From the NCBI RefSeq assembly GCF_001426585.1, contig NZ_LMEI01000007.1, forward strand, positions 374,227 through 438,226: a DNA stretch of 64,000 nt, written 5' to 3'. Numbering within the stretch: position 1 is the first letter of the stretch; every line of letters starts with the position of its first letter. Made by a program: the position numbers and the translations under genes. The notes beneath the pieces are model-generated. The model ran no database searches. It had not been told where the DNA came from and was given only the letters and a program-made list of their open reading frames with translations. Source of the DNA: Streptomyces sp. Root431. Lineage in GTDB: Bacteria > Actinomycetota > Actinomycetes > Streptomycetales > Streptomycetaceae. Positions 10,001 through 18,376 of the stretch are shown piece by piece.

Positions 10001-10117
10001 CTGGAGGAGGACGCCCTGCTCACCCTCACCCGCACGCTGGGTGCCCAGCACCCGCACACCCTCTCGGCGCGTCAGCGCAACCGTCCCTACTGGGACTTCG
10101 AGGCCAACCTGGGGTGA
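7100..10117 (+). CDS. TIR-like / NB-ARC / TPR protein, FxsT-like
   Basis: 1005 residues from ATG 7100 (GGGAG at 7086-7090); an upstream in-frame ATG at 7058 lacks a site. Residues about 15-145 form a TIR-like domain (HVLVVFPGYHRPWATWINQRL, DDWFFQLGP, GEWNDVLRG). The NB-ARC module has the Walker A motif GMSGIGKT near residue 212, then WLIVFDGWDD and the VLVTSRNR sensor. The C-terminal half holds tetratricopeptide repeats of the E.ll...lG..H..TL type. The ending WDFEANLG recalls the DFEP ending of FxSxx-system TPR proteins. It begins 59 nt after the hydroxylase-like gene and is presumably co-transcribed. A sensor or switch role is inferred from STAND-family architecture. Confidence 0.85.
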   Translation: MAEQRSGGAADHGVRSAPEHVLVVFPGYHRPWATWINQRLDAYGVRASLQRWDPPRDVPLEDSLGDLLLARGQVLLVLDDWFFQLGPRVAGEWNDVLRGFVAAHAERFAAVNLTNRTLPPATAVLEPVSLWGVGEEEAEVRLLSRLGIEPRRATGRRLPAGSLVRFPDTPPEIWGEIPRRNPRFTGRDDLLTELQERLMDAERGSAACTLLGMSGIGKTQIAAEYAHRFSSDYDVVWWVSSDDRNVQRDRFGELATELGLTTGNEPGERIRAVREALRRGAPHSRWLIVFDGWDDTDGANVLLPHGPGHVLVTSRNRGWGDHTDILEVPGFDRAESTGYLMRRAPHVTAPEADEVAAEFGDVPLPLVQAAAWLGESRMEVSEYLHMVREGRISAVEPSGDGFPQASLTSWSILINRLRRAQPQAIDVLSLCASFAPGRIPLGLIRAYPQADLPEDLRWMVTDLAAWSRALDTLVNYSVLTRETRGPVNNAEVGPHQESVHMHRLVHDIVARLTEGDHRAAHRQAVRTLLAEADPGNPMDSRHWPRYAELLPHLEPSGALLSHNPRTQTAVLNCLRYCFRSGEFRAGIQLAEKIRDNWSTFMDPLDQPMLDLTTQQSNILRSFGRFREAYDLDLAQRERLAAAQPPNELGTLLSSSAISSDLRFLGQYKEAERLQRDVLADAERLLGAGEFSTLVARHNLGVTLRQLGRFQEAYESDAETLAHSERVLGKRHSHTLNSSNALAHDLRLLGQYREALARQEANVLRHVQVLGPQHLQTLYARTQLALCRRREGGFQQDLGATMASLLEQLEQVHGRTHYVTLSSLNNYANYLREHGDLDHARELSHEAEAGYRALLGPAHPVATGVLANTALVLQASGERADALAILEAALAGLTSSLGSDHPWVLGCALNASAARNFNGRVADAAELSRDTLRRARHTLGNEHPLTLSSQVALATDLRGLRENEEAGKLEEDALLTLTRTLGAQHPHTLSARQRNRPYWDFEANLG

Positions 10118-10141
10118 GCCCCGGACCCGCGCCGGACACGC

Positions 10142-10179
10142 CGGAGGCCCGGCACCCCGAGTGGGGTGCCGGGCCTCCG
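10142..10179. terminator. Bidirectional hairpin between convergent genes
   Basis: A 17-bp perfect stem: GGAGGCCCGGCACCCC at 10143-10158 pairs with 10163-10178, plus a flanking C-G pair. The loop is the 4 nt GAGT. It lies 25 nt after the NB-ARC gene and 22 nt after kgd, which converge here, so it probably ends both transcripts. There is no U-tract, as is common in Streptomyces. Confidence 0.85.
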
Positions 10180-10200
10180 TACGTGCTCCGAGGACGACGA

Positions 10201-13200
10201 TCAGGCGTCGAAGACCTCGTTGACCAGCTGCTGCTGCTCCGCCTGGTGGCGCTTGGCCGAGCCGACCGCCGGGGAGGAGGAGTGCGGACGCGAGATCCGG
10301 CGCAGGCGCTCGCCCGCCGGGATGTCCGCGCCGACCGCCAGGTCCAGGTGGTCGATCAGGTTGAGCGCGATGAACGGCCACGCACCCTGGTTCGCCGGCT
10401 CCTCCTGCGCCCAGATGTACTTCGCCGCGTTCGGGTACTTGGCGATCTCGGCCTGGAGCTCGGCACCCGGCAGCGGGTACAGACGCTCGAGACGGATGAT
10501 CGCGGTCTCCGTGTCGCCGCGCTTCTGACGCTCGGCCTCCAGGTCGTAGTAGACCTTGCCCGCGCAGAAGACGACCTTGCGGACGTCCGCCGGGTTGACC
10601 GTGTCGTCGCCGATCACCGGGCGGAAGCCGCCGGTGGTGAACTCCTCCACCTTGGACGCCGCGGCCTTCAGACGCAGCATCGACTTCGGGGTGAAGACGA
10701 TGAGCGGCTTGTGGTGCGGGTTGTGCACCTGCCAGCGCAGGAGGTGGAAGTAGTTCGACGGCAGCGTCGGCATGGCGACCGTCATGTTGTCCTGGGCGCA
10801 CATCTGGAGGAAGCGCTCCGGGCGCGCGGACGAGTGGTCCGGGCCCTGGCCCTCGTAGCCGTGCGGCAGGAGCAGCGTGACGCCGGAGGTCTGGCCCCAC
10901 TTCTGCTCGGCCGAGGAGATGAACTCGTCGACGACGGTCTGCGCGCCGTTGACGAAGTCACCGAACTGGGCCTCCCAGATGACCAGCGCGTCCGAGCGGG
11001 TCAGCGAGTAGCCGTACTCGAAGCCCATCGCCGCGTACTCGCTGAGCAGCGAGTCGTAGACGTTGTAGTGGGCCTGGTCCTCGGCCAGGTAGAGCAGCGG
11101 GGTGAAGTCCTCGCCGGTCTCCTGGTCCACCAGCACCGCGTGGCGCTGGCCGAAGGTGCCGCGGCGGGAGTCCTGGCCCGAGAGACGGACCGGGGTGCCC
11201 TCCATCAGCAGGGAGCCGATGGCGAGGGTCTCGCCGAAGCCCCAGTCGATGGTGCCGTCGTCGATGGAGGCGGCACGGCGCTGCATCTGCGGCGTCAGTC
11301 GCGCGTGGACTGTGATCCGCTCCGGGATGCTGACCTGCGACTCGGCGATCCGCTTCACGACCTCGGCGGAGACCGCCGTGGTGACGGCGACCGGGAACTC
11401 GGCCTGGGCGTCCGGGACGTGCGTCGGGGTCGGGGCCGAAGTGGCCTCGCGGACCTCCGCGAACACCTTCTCCAGCTGGCCCTGGAAGTCCTGGAGCGAC
11501 TGCTCGGCCTCTTCCAGGGTGATGTCGCCGCGACCGATGAGCGACTCGGTGTACAGCTTGCGCACCGAACGCTTCTTGTCGATCAGGTTGTACATCTGCG
11601 GGTTGGTGAACGAGGGGTTGTCGCCCTCGTTGTGACCGCGGCGGCGGTAGCAGATGAGGTCGATCACGACGTCCTTGTTGAACGTCTGGCGGAACTCGAA
11701 GGCGAGCCGCGCGACGCGGACCACGGCCTCCGGGTCGTCGCCGTTCACGTGGAAGATCGGCGCCTCGATCATGCGGGCCACGTCGGTCGCGTACATCGAG
11801 GAACGCGAGGACTCCGGGGCGGCGGTGAAGCCGACCTGGTTGTTGATGACGATGTGGACCGTGCCGCCGGTGCGGTAGCCCCGCAGCTGCGACATGTTCA
11901 GGGTCTCGGCCACGACGCCCTGGCCCGCGAAGGCCGCGTCACCGTGGAGGGCGACCGGCAGGACGGTGAAGTCCGTGCCGCCCTTGTTGATGACGTCCTG
12001 CTTGGCGCGGACGATGCCTTCCAGGACCGGGTCGACCGCCTCCAGGTGCGAGGGGTTGGCGGCCAGGGAGACCTTGATCTCCTCGCCGTCGAGACCGGTG
12101 AAGGTGCCCTCGGCGCCCAGGTGGTACTTCACGTCGCCGGAGCCGTGCATCGACTTCGGGTCGAGGTTGCCCTCGAACTCGCGGAAGATCTGCGCGTACG
12201 ACTTGCCCACGATGTTCGCGAGGACGTTCAGACGGCCGCGGTGGGCCATGCCGATGACGACCTCGTCGAGGCGCGACTCGGCGGCCGAGTCGATGACCGC
12301 GTCGAGCAGCGGGATGACGGACTCGCCGCCCTCCAGGGAGAAGCGCTTCTGGCCGACGTACTTCGTCTGCAGGAAGGTCTCGAAGGCCTCGGCGGCGTTC
12401 AGCCGGCGCAGGATCCGCAGCTGCTCCTCGCGCTCCACACGGGCGTGGGGGCGCTCGACGCGGTCCTGGATCCACTTGCGCTGCTTCGGGTCCTGGATGT
12501 GCATGAACTCGACGCCGGTGGTGCGGCAGTACGAGTCGCGCAGGACGCCGAGGATGTCGCGGAGCTTCATCATCGACTTGCCGGCGAAACCGCCGACCGC
12601 GAACTCCCGCTCCAGGTCCCACAGGGTGAGGCCGTGCTCGGTGATGTCCAGGTCGGGGTGCTTGCGCTGCTTGTACTCCAGCGGGTCGGTGTCGGCCATG
12701 ACGTGGCCGCGGACCCGGTAGGAGTGGATGAGCTCGAAGACGCGCGCGGCCTTGGTGACGTCGTCGTCGTGCGACGCGTCGATGTCCTTGAGCCAGCGGA
12801 CCGGCTCGTAGGGGATGCGCAGCGCCTTGAAGATGTCGTCGTAGAAGCCCTGCTCGCCGAGGAGGTAGTTCGCGACGACGCGCAGGAACTCGCCGGAGGC
12901 GGCACCCTGGATGACCCGGTGGTCGTAGGTCGAGGTCAGGGTCATGACCTTCGAGATGCCCAGCTTGTTCAGGGTGTCCTGGGACGTGCCCTGGAACTCG
13001 GCCGGGTAGTCCATCGAGCCGACGCCCATGATGACCGACTGGCCGGGCATCAGACGCGGGACGGAGTGGACGGTGCCGAGGCCGCCGGGGTTGGTCAGGG
13101 AGACCGTGACGCCGGTGAAGTCCTCCATCGTCAGCTTGCCCACGCGGGCCCGCTTCACGATGTCCTCGTACGCCTGCCAGAACTCGAAGAAGTTGAGGGT

Positions 13201-14013
13201 CTCGGCCTTCTTGATGCCCGCGACGACGAGCTGGCGGTCGCCGTTGGGCTTCACCAGGTCGATCGCGAGACCGAAGTTGACGTGCTCCGGCTTGACCAGG
13301 GTCGGCTTGCCGTCCTTCTCCGCGAAGGAGTAGTTCATCGACGGCATGGCCTTGATCGCCTGCACCATCGCGTAGCCGATCAGGTGCGTGAAGGAGATCT
13401 TCCCGCCCCGGGCGCGCTTCAGGTGGTTGTTGATCACGATCCGGTTGTCGAAGAGCAGCTTCACCGGGACGGCGCGGACGGACGTGGCCGTCGGCACCTC
13501 CAGCGAGGCGTTCATGTTCTTCGCGACCGCGGCGGCGGGGCCGCGCAGCGTGACCAGCTCGGGGCCGGCCGGGGCCGCGGTGGCCTCGGCGGCCTTCACG
13601 GGCGCCGGAGCGGCGGCGGCGGGCTTCGCGGCGACCGGGGCGGCAGGGGCCGCCGCCGGCTTGGCCGGAGCCGGAGCCGCGGCGGGAGCCGGGGCCGGAG
13701 CGGGCACGGAGGCCGGAGTGGCCGCCGGGGCGGCAGGCGCGGCCTGTGCGGGGCCCGCCTGCGTCGCGGCGGGCACGCCCTGCGTGCTCGGCGTGGTGGT
13801 GGGGGCCGAGGCGGTCGGGGTCGCCGACGCTCCCGGCTTGTAGTCGGCGAAGAAGTCCCACCAGGCACGATCGACCGAATTCGGGTCCTGGAGGTACTGC
13901 TGGTAGATCTCGTCGACGAGCCACTCATTGGCACCGAAGGCGGCGGCAGGGTTCTGACCCTGCCCGTCTTGGTCGGTCGGGGAGCTCGGGGTACTGGGGG
14001 ACTGAGACGACAC
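10201..14013 (-). CDS. kgd: Multifunctional 2-oxoglutarate decarboxylase / dehydrogenase (E1-E2 fusion)
   Basis: 1270 residues from GTG 14013 ([11 protein letters not shown]); an in-frame start at 14040 is less likely. It is the actinobacterial SucA/Kgd fusion. An N-terminal E1o-like segment ([11 protein letters not shown]) is followed by an Ala/Pro linker of about 120 residues, an E2-type acyltransferase domain with the active-site region [11 protein letters not shown], and then the thiamine-dependent E1 domain ([32 protein letters not shown]; transketolase C-terminal part with [20 protein letters not shown]). It converts 2-oxoglutarate in the TCA cycle, feeding succinyl-CoA through the peripheral E2/E3 subunits. 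Length and domain order match the family. The gene is monocistronic, with 290 nt of non-coding DNA upstream. Confidence 0.98.
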   Translation of the reverse strand: MSSQSPSTPSSPTDQDGQGQNPAAAFGANEWLVDEIYQQYLQDPNSVDRAWWDFFADYKPGASATPTASAPTTTPSTQGVPAATQAGPAQAAPAAPAATPASVPAPAPAPAAAPAPAKPAAAPAAPVAAKPAAAAPAPVKAAEATAAPAGPELVTLRGPAAAVAKNMNASLEVPTATSVRAVPVKLLFDNRIVINNHLKRARGGKISFTHLIGYAMVQAIKAMPSMNYSFAEKDGKPTLVKPEHVNFGLAIDLVKPNGDRQLVVAGIKKAETLNFFEFWQAYEDIVKRARVGKLTMEDFTGVTVSLTNPGGLGTVHSVPRLMPGQSVIMGVGSMDYPAEFQGTSQDTLNKLGISKVMTLTSTYDHRVIQGAASGEFLRVVANYLLGEQGFYDDIFKALRIPYEPVRWLKDIDASHDDDVTKAARVFELIHSYRVRGHVMADTDPLEYKQRKHPDLDITEHGLTLWDLEREFAVGGFAGKSMMKLRDILGVLRDSYCRTTGVEFMHIQDPKQRKWIQDRVERPHARVEREEQLRILRRLNAAEAFETFLQTKYVGQKRFSLEGGESVIPLLDAVIDSAAESRLDEVVIGMAHRGRLNVLANIVGKSYAQIFREFEGNLDPKSMHGSGDVKYHLGAEGTFTGLDGEEIKVSLAANPSHLEAVDPVLEGIVRAKQDVINKGGTDFTVLPVALHGDAAFAGQGVVAETLNMSQLRGYRTGGTVHIVINNQVGFTAAPESSRSSMYATDVARMIEAPIFHVNGDDPEAVVRVARLAFEFRQTFNKDVVIDLICYRRRGHNEGDNPSFTNPQMYNLIDKKRSVRKLYTESLIGRGDITLEEAEQSLQDFQGQLEKVFAEVREATSAPTPTHVPDAQAEFPVAVTTAVSAEVVKRIAESQVSIPERITVHARLTPQMQRRAASIDDGTIDWGFGETLAIGSLLMEGTPVRLSGQDSRRGTFGQRHAVLVDQETGEDFTPLLYLAEDQAHYNVYDSLLSEYAAMGFEYGYSLTRSDALVIWEAQFGDFVNGAQTVVDEFISSAEQKWGQTSGVTLLLPHGYEGQGPDHSSARPERFLQMCAQDNMTVAMPTLPSNYFHLLRWQVHNPHHKPLIVFTPKSMLRLKAAASKVEEFTTGGFRPVIGDDTVNPADVRKVVFCAGKVYYDLEAERQKRGDTETAIIRLERLYPLPGAELQAEIAKYPNAAKYIWAQEEPANQGAWPFIALNLIDHLDLAVGADIPAGERLRRISRPHSSSPAVGSAKRHQAEQQQLVNEVFDA

Positions 14014-14303
14014 GGCGGCAACCGCCCTCTTCCGCTTCACAAGGTGATGGACAGCGGAAATAAAGGCTACGCCTACCCGGCCGGGAGGTGCAGGCCAGGC
14101 ACTCCAACGTCGCGCAAGTCACACTTGACGAGGCGTTTCGGGACCGTGAATGGCGGGAAACAAGCGTGGTTCCGCACGTGTGAGGGTACGGAAAAGCGCG
14201 GGCGCGGCCCTCTTCGACCGCATCCCTGATCGCACCCCGTTCACGTGCACGCAGGTCCCGCTCACGTACACGCAGAACGTGCTCTTCCGGTTCGAACCCT
14301 ACG

Positions 14304-15521
14304 TCAATCTCTCGGAGGAAGGCTGCCCGGAAGAGTGACTCGGATACGGCAGCCGCGTGACGATTCGGCCACGCCGATCCCGCCACCGTGCAGATCCACG
14401 GCCCAGCGGGCGATCGCGAGCCCCAGCCCGGTGCCGCCGTCGCTGCCCGGACCCTGCCGGTGCGCCGCCGTTCCCCGGTTGAACCGCTCGAAGACCTTGT
14501 GCCGCTCCGACTCCGGGATCCCGGGACCCTCGTCCTCGACCTCCAGCTCCAGCGAGTCCGGATACGGGCCGCGCCGGGCCCGGACCGAGACCCGGCCGTG
14601 CGGCGGCGAGTGCTTCACCGCGTTGTCGATCAGGTTGGCCATCACCTGGTGGAGCCGCTCCGCGTCCGCGTGCGCGACCAGCTCGGGCGGCGACACGTCC
14701 AGGTGCAGGTGCACGTCCGTACGGTTGTGCAGCCCCGACGTGGAGAACAGGCCGCGCTGGGACGCGGCGAGGTTCGCCTCCCGGAGGACCCCCGACAGAT
14801 ACGGCCAGACCTCGAAACGGCTTGCCTTCAGCGTGACGACACCGTTGTCAAGACGTGACAGGTCCAACAGCGTCTCCACCAGCCGGCCGAGCCGCTCCGT
14901 CTGCTTCAGCGCCGAGCGCATCGTCTCCGGATCGGCCTCCGACACCCCGTCCACGACGTTCTCCAGGACGGCCCGGAGCGCGGCGATCGGCGTGCGCAGC
15001 TCGTGCGAGACGTTGGCGACCAGCTCCTTGCGGTGCCGGTCGACGGCCTCCAGATCGTCCGCCATGCGGTTGATCGTCGAGGCGAGGGCGCCCAGCTCGT
15101 CCCGCCGGTCCGCGCCCCGCACACGGCGGCTGAAGTCGCCGCGCGAGATCGACCCGGCCACCGTCGTCATCTCGTCCAGCGGCGCGGTCAGGGACTGCGC
15201 CACGAACTGGGTGATCAGCAGGGTCGCGATCATCGCGAAGATCGTGATGTACCGGAACTCGGTGGAGGTGCGGATCGCCACCAGGGCGAGGCACGAGGTC
15301 AGCAGGACCGCGCCGACGACCAGGGCGCCCAGCTTGGTCTTGATCGAGATGACGATCCGGCGCCGGGCGGGCCGCCGCGCGCCGGCGGTGCCGCCGTCGC
15401 CCGGGTCGCCGGCCTCGGCGGATTCCGGGGCGGTGGCCGGCCCCGTGGCTCCGGCGGGCACGGTGGCTCCGGCGGCCCCGGTCGGCCGCCTGCCCCCCGT
15501 ACGCCTCCCCGGCCGTCTCAC
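14304..15521 (-). CDS. Two-component sensor histidine kinase
   Basis: 405 residues from a GTG that overlaps the response-regulator stop (GTGA). An Ala/Gly/Pro-rich cytosolic leader is followed by two membrane segments (about 68-88, KLGALVVGAVLLTS; about 97-115, TIFAMIATLLITQF) with almost no extracytoplasmic loop. A HAMP linker comes next, then the H-box SHELRTPI, N-box NLIDNAVKHSP, G1 DEGPGIPES and G2 GTGLGLAIAR. All catalytic boxes look intact. The near absence of a sensor loop points to an intramembrane or cytoplasmic signal. It is translationally coupled to its regulator. In Streptomyces this pair sits upstream of kgd in the same orientation; whether it controls kgd is unknown. Confidence 0.95.
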   Translation of the reverse strand: MRRPGRRTGGRRPTGAAGATVPAGATGPATAPESAEAGDPGDGGTAGARRPARRRIVISIKTKLGALVVGAVLLTSCLALVAIRTSTEFRYITIFAMIATLLITQFVAQSLTAPLDEMTTVAGSISRGDFSRRVRGADRRDELGALASTINRMADDLEAVDRHRKELVANVSHELRTPIAALRAVLENVVDGVSEADPETMRSALKQTERLGRLVETLLDLSRLDNGVVTLKASRFEVWPYLSGVLREANLAASQRGLFSTSGLHNRTDVHLHLDVSPPELVAHADAERLHQVMANLIDNAVKHSPPHGRVSVRARRGPYPDSLELEVEDEGPGIPESERHKVFERFNRGTAAHRQGPGSDGGTGLGLAIARWAVDLHGGGIGVAESSRGCRIRVTLPGSLPPRD

Positions 15522-16255
15522 GGCGCCGGGGTCTCCAGCGCGTACCCCACGCCATGGACCGTACGGATGCGCTCGGCTCCGATCTTCCGGCGCAGGGCCT
15601 TGATGTGGCTGTCCACGGTCCGGGTGCCGGAGGCGTCCGCCCAGTCCCACACCTCGGCGAGGAGCTGCTCGCGCGAGAGGACCGCCCTCGGGGTGCTCGC
15701 CAGACAGACCAGCAGGTCGAACTCGGTCGGGGTCAGGTGCACGTCCTCGGAGCGCACCCGGACCCGCCGCTGCGCGTGGTCGATCTCCAGCTCGCCGAGG
15801 CGCAGGATCCCGCTGCGCGGGGTGACGGCCGCCAGCGCGGCCCGCTCGACCCGGCGCAGCAGGACGTGCACCCGGGCCGCGAGCTCGCGCATCGAGAACG
15901 GCTTCGTCATGTAGTCGTCCGCGCCGACGCCGAGCCCGACCAGCATGTCCGTCTCGTCGTCCCGGGCCGTGAGCATGAGGACGGGGACGGGGCGCTGGGC
16001 CTGGACCCGGCGGCACACCTCCAGGCCATCGAAGCCCGGGAGCATCACGTCCAGGACCATCAGGTCCGGCTGCCATGCCTCGGCGGCGTCGACGGCCGCC
16101 GGTCCGTCCGTCGCGGTCTGCACGAGGAAGCCCTCGGCACGCAGCCGCGCGGAGATCGCCTCGACGATCGTCGCGTCGTCCTCGACCACGAGCACCCGCC
16201 GCTGGGCCCCGGGAGTGGCCGCCGCACCGTGGTGAGTGGTGTGTGTCTGCTCCAT
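15518..16255 (-). CDS. OmpR-family response regulator
   Basis: 245 residues. The receiver domain (about 20-130) has the acidic pair VEDD, the phospho-acceptor Asp in LMVLDVMLPG, the Thr of MLTARDD and the Lys of MTKPF. The DNA-binding domain (about 150-240) is a winged helix (VHLTPTEFDLLVCLAS; TRTVDSHIKALRRKIG; IRTVHGVGYALE). It partners the downstream kinase, with a 4-nt overlap. Its target genes cannot be read from the sequence. Confidence 0.97.
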   Translation of the reverse strand: MEQTHTTHHGAAATPGAQRRVLVVEDDATIVEAISARLRAEGFLVQTATDGPAAVDAAEAWQPDLMVLDVMLPGFDGLEVCRRVQAQRPVPVLMLTARDDETDMLVGLGVGADDYMTKPFSMRELAARVHVLLRRVERAALAAVTPRSGILRLGELEIDHAQRRVRVRSEDVHLTPTEFDLLVCLASTPRAVLSREQLLAEVWDWADASGTRTVDSHIKALRRKIGAERIRTVHGVGYALETPAP

Positions 16256-16326
16256 TGCCCCGCCTCGCGTCGCCGATGTCGGTGCAGCAGCCTAGAGGTA
16301 CTGGTGGTGTCCCGGCTATCCAGGAG

Positions 16327-16998
16327 TTATCGGGGGCGGACGGCGAGGTGGACCACGTCGGGGACGCCCCGGGCAACGGGGATCTCTTCCGTCCGTACCC
16401 CGCTGAATCCGGCATTCCGCAACGAGTCTTCGAAATCGACCGAGGGCTGGGCGGACCACACGGCGAGGACGCCGCCGGGTTTCAGACGGGCCGCGCAGGC
16501 CGCCAACCCCTCGGCCGAGTACAGGGTTTCGTTGTCCTCGGTGACCGTCCAGTCCGGCCCGTTGTCGATGTCCAGACAGAGGGCGTCGTAGGTGTCGGAG
16601 GAGGTGCGGAGGTACTCCACGAGGTCCGTGTGCAGGATCACGGTCCTCGGATCGGCCATGGCGCTCCCGGAGATGGCGGAGAGCGGCCCCTCACGGTGCC
16701 AGTCGATGATCGCGCCCTCACGCTCGGCGACGGCGATGCGGCCCCAGCACGGGTCGGCCGCCGCGTGGGCGAGGGAGAAGCCGACCCCGAGGCCGCCGAT
16801 GAGGACGGAGGCGCCGGGGCGGGACCCCTCGGGCAGGGCGTCCAGGGCCGCGTCGACGAGCAGCCGCTCGGAGCGCCCGTCGGAGGTGTCCATCAGGAAG
16901 GTGCCGTTGGCGATGATCTCGTAGTGCTCGGCGCGGCGGCGCAGTACGACTTCTCCGTACGGCCCCTCGCGGCGGTCGAGGGTCACGGGGCTGGTCAA
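16327..16998 (-). CDS. Spermidine synthase-like methyltransferase-fold protein
   Basis: 223 residues from TTG 16998, with GGAG 9 nt upstream; an in-frame GTG (codon 5) is the alternative. It has the spermidine/spermine synthase fold: an SAM-like glycine strand (VLIGGLGVGFSLA), acidic AVAEREG ending strand 2, and DALCLDIDNGPDW at the catalytic-loop position. Streptomyces carry many such stand-alone 'spermine/spermidine synthase domain' proteins, and their aminopropyl transfer activity is mostly unproven. The following motif (YSAEGLAACAARLKPGG) is conserved in the group. It is probably a methyltransferase-fold enzyme of uncertain substrate. Confidence 0.8.
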   Translation of the reverse strand: MTSPVTLDRREGPYGEVVLRRRAEHYEIIANGTFLMDTSDGRSERLLVDAALDALPEGSRPGASVLIGGLGVGFSLAHAAADPCWGRIAVAEREGAIIDWHREGPLSAISGSAMADPRTVILHTDLVEYLRTSSDTYDALCLDIDNGPDWTVTEDNETLYSAEGLAACAARLKPGGVLAVWSAQPSVDFEDSLRNAGFSGVRTEEIPVARGVPDVVHLAVRPR

Positions 16999-17108
16999 CG
17001 TCGGTCACTCCGCTCGGCTCGGCAGTCGGTGTCCCGGCCATCCTCGCGGGGCGGGGAGACCGGGACAAACACTTAACGGAGCCGTACGGCTACCGCGTTA
17101 CGGGGCCG

Positions 17109-17172
17109 ATGCGGAGCCACGGGGATGCGGGGCCACGGGGACGCGGGGCCGTGCGGATACGGGGTTACGGGC
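17109..17172. repeat. 16-bp degenerate tandem repeat (4 units)
   Basis: Four consecutive 16-bp units run from 17109: ATGCGGAGCCACGGGG, ATGCGGGGCCACGGGG, ACGCGGGGCCGTGCGG and a more diverged fourth that crosses the surE stop codon. Units 1 and 2 differ at one position. The tract lies between surE and the spermidine-synthase-like gene. Confidence 0.8.
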
Positions 17173-18241
17173 GCGGGGCCTCGTGCTCGACGAACCGCTC
17201 GATCCGGTTCAGTTCGCGGCGGGCGTCGACCGGCGTGCCGTAGGTGCGGTCCCAGGTGATCGGGGCGATCGTGACGTGGCCCTTGTCGAGCAGCCAGGTG
17301 GAGTCGGCGTCCTTCCGGCCCTCGGCGCACTCGCCCTCCCCGCTGCCGTCCGTCGGGCAGAGGCCGAGCGCGATGTCGAACGAGTCGCTGTTCCCGCGCT
17401 GTTCGAAGGCGTGGTAGACGATCGCCCCGTCGCCGACGCGCGTCCAGACCGGGGCCTTGGCCGGTATGCCGGTGCTGACGTCGGGGTAGTCGACCTTGAG
17501 GGCGAACTTCGAGGTCAGCAGCCCGCGCTGCGTGAGTCCGGCGACGAACCGGGCGCCGAACTCGGCGTGGGCGCGGTAGTTGACGCGCGGGAAGGAGGTG
17601 TTGGTGGCGTCGCCCGAGGACGAGAAGGCGAGGGCCGGGACCCCCTGGTCGATGGCGGCCACGGCGGCGCCGACGGTGCCGGAGTCGTTGACGCTCGCGG
17701 AGATGTTGGGGCCGGAGTTGATGCCGGTGAGGACGAGGTCGGGGGCGCCGGTCCAGCCGGCCTTGGCCTTGAGGCCGCCGCGCAGGGCGAGCTTGACGGT
17801 GTCGGCCGGGGTGGCGCTCGCGGAGTCCTTCGTACAGGGGCCGTCGGAGAGGCAGACGCCGTAGACCGCGCCGCGGGCGGGGGCGCCCGCGCAGTCGTTC
17901 TCGTACCCGGCGGGCAGGGCGGTGCGGCGCTGGGCGGTGACGACGCCGCCGTTGGTGACGGCGGTGCCCTTGCCGGACTGGACCTGCCAGGGGGCCATGA
18001 CGACGACGTCGGCGCCGGCGGCGCACATCGCGCGGCGGAGCTCGTACAGGCCGAGGCCGTCGGAGTTGCTCGCCTTCGCGGCCTGCATCGAGTCGTCGTT
18101 GGAGATGAGGATCCGCATCCCGGCGAGCGGCCCGGTGGAGAGGGTGGCGGTGGGAGTGTCCGCCTCCGTGGTGGCGTAGGCGGTGGCGCCCAGGCTGACG
18201 AGCAGGGCGGCGGACGCGGAGAGTGCGACGTACGTGCGCAT
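17165..18241 (-). CDS. surE: Exported SurE-like 5'/3'-nucleotidase
   Basis: 358 residues. Residues 1-24 are a Sec-type signal peptide ending ATAYA. The mature protein begins with the SurE core: RILISNDDSMQA is the metal-binding ND-D motif, followed by ADVVVMAPWQVQSG and TGINSGPNISASVNDSGTVGAA with the conserved N-G-N/S segment. SurE phosphatases remove phosphate from nucleoside monophosphates and are usually cytosolic, so export suggests phosphate or nucleotide scavenging outside the cell. The C-terminal extension (CPTDGSGEGECAEGR) contains extra cysteines, consistent with secretion. It is a single gene with 135 nt of free upstream sequence. Confidence 0.9.
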   Translation of the reverse strand: MRTYVALSASAALLVSLGATAYATTEADTPTATLSTGPLAGMRILISNDDSMQAAKASNSDGLGLYELRRAMCAAGADVVVMAPWQVQSGKGTAVTNGGVVTAQRRTALPAGYENDCAGAPARGAVYGVCLSDGPCTKDSASATPADTVKLALRGGLKAKAGWTGAPDLVLTGINSGPNISASVNDSGTVGAAVAAIDQGVPALAFSSSGDATNTSFPRVNYRAHAEFGARFVAGLTQRGLLTSKFALKVDYPDVSTGIPAKAPVWTRVGDGAIVYHAFEQRGNSDSFDIALGLCPTDGSGEGECAEGRKDADSTWLLDKGHVTIAPITWDRTYGTPVDARRELNRIERFVEHEAPRP

Positions 18242-18376
18242 GGAGAACCCTTCAGGTGCATGACATGCGGGCAGGGAGAAGAGATCCGGGGGCTTGGCCC
18301 TGGGGAGGGCAGGCCCCCGGATCGTTCGCGGGGTCGTTCAGGTCCCCCGCGGTCTATGGGTGTTGCGGTCCGGCAG

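Noticed and set aside
7583..10900. Open frame of 1105 codons on the minus strand over the NB-ARC gene and the end of kgd
   Set aside because: It spans two convergent genes in the wrong phase, crosses the terminator hairpin, and shows no recognisable domain.
10114..14229. Open frame of 1371 codons opposite kgd on the plus strand
   Set aside because: It is fully antisense to kgd, whose domains and length are clear. Long antisense frames arise in GC-rich genes because stop codons are rare. Its product is Val/Arg/Asp-rich without any domain.
14304..16415. Single long response regulator-kinase fusion
   Set aside because: Upstream of 15521 this frame is out of phase with the response regulator and encodes low-complexity sequence. 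The two proteins are separate and coupled by GTGA.
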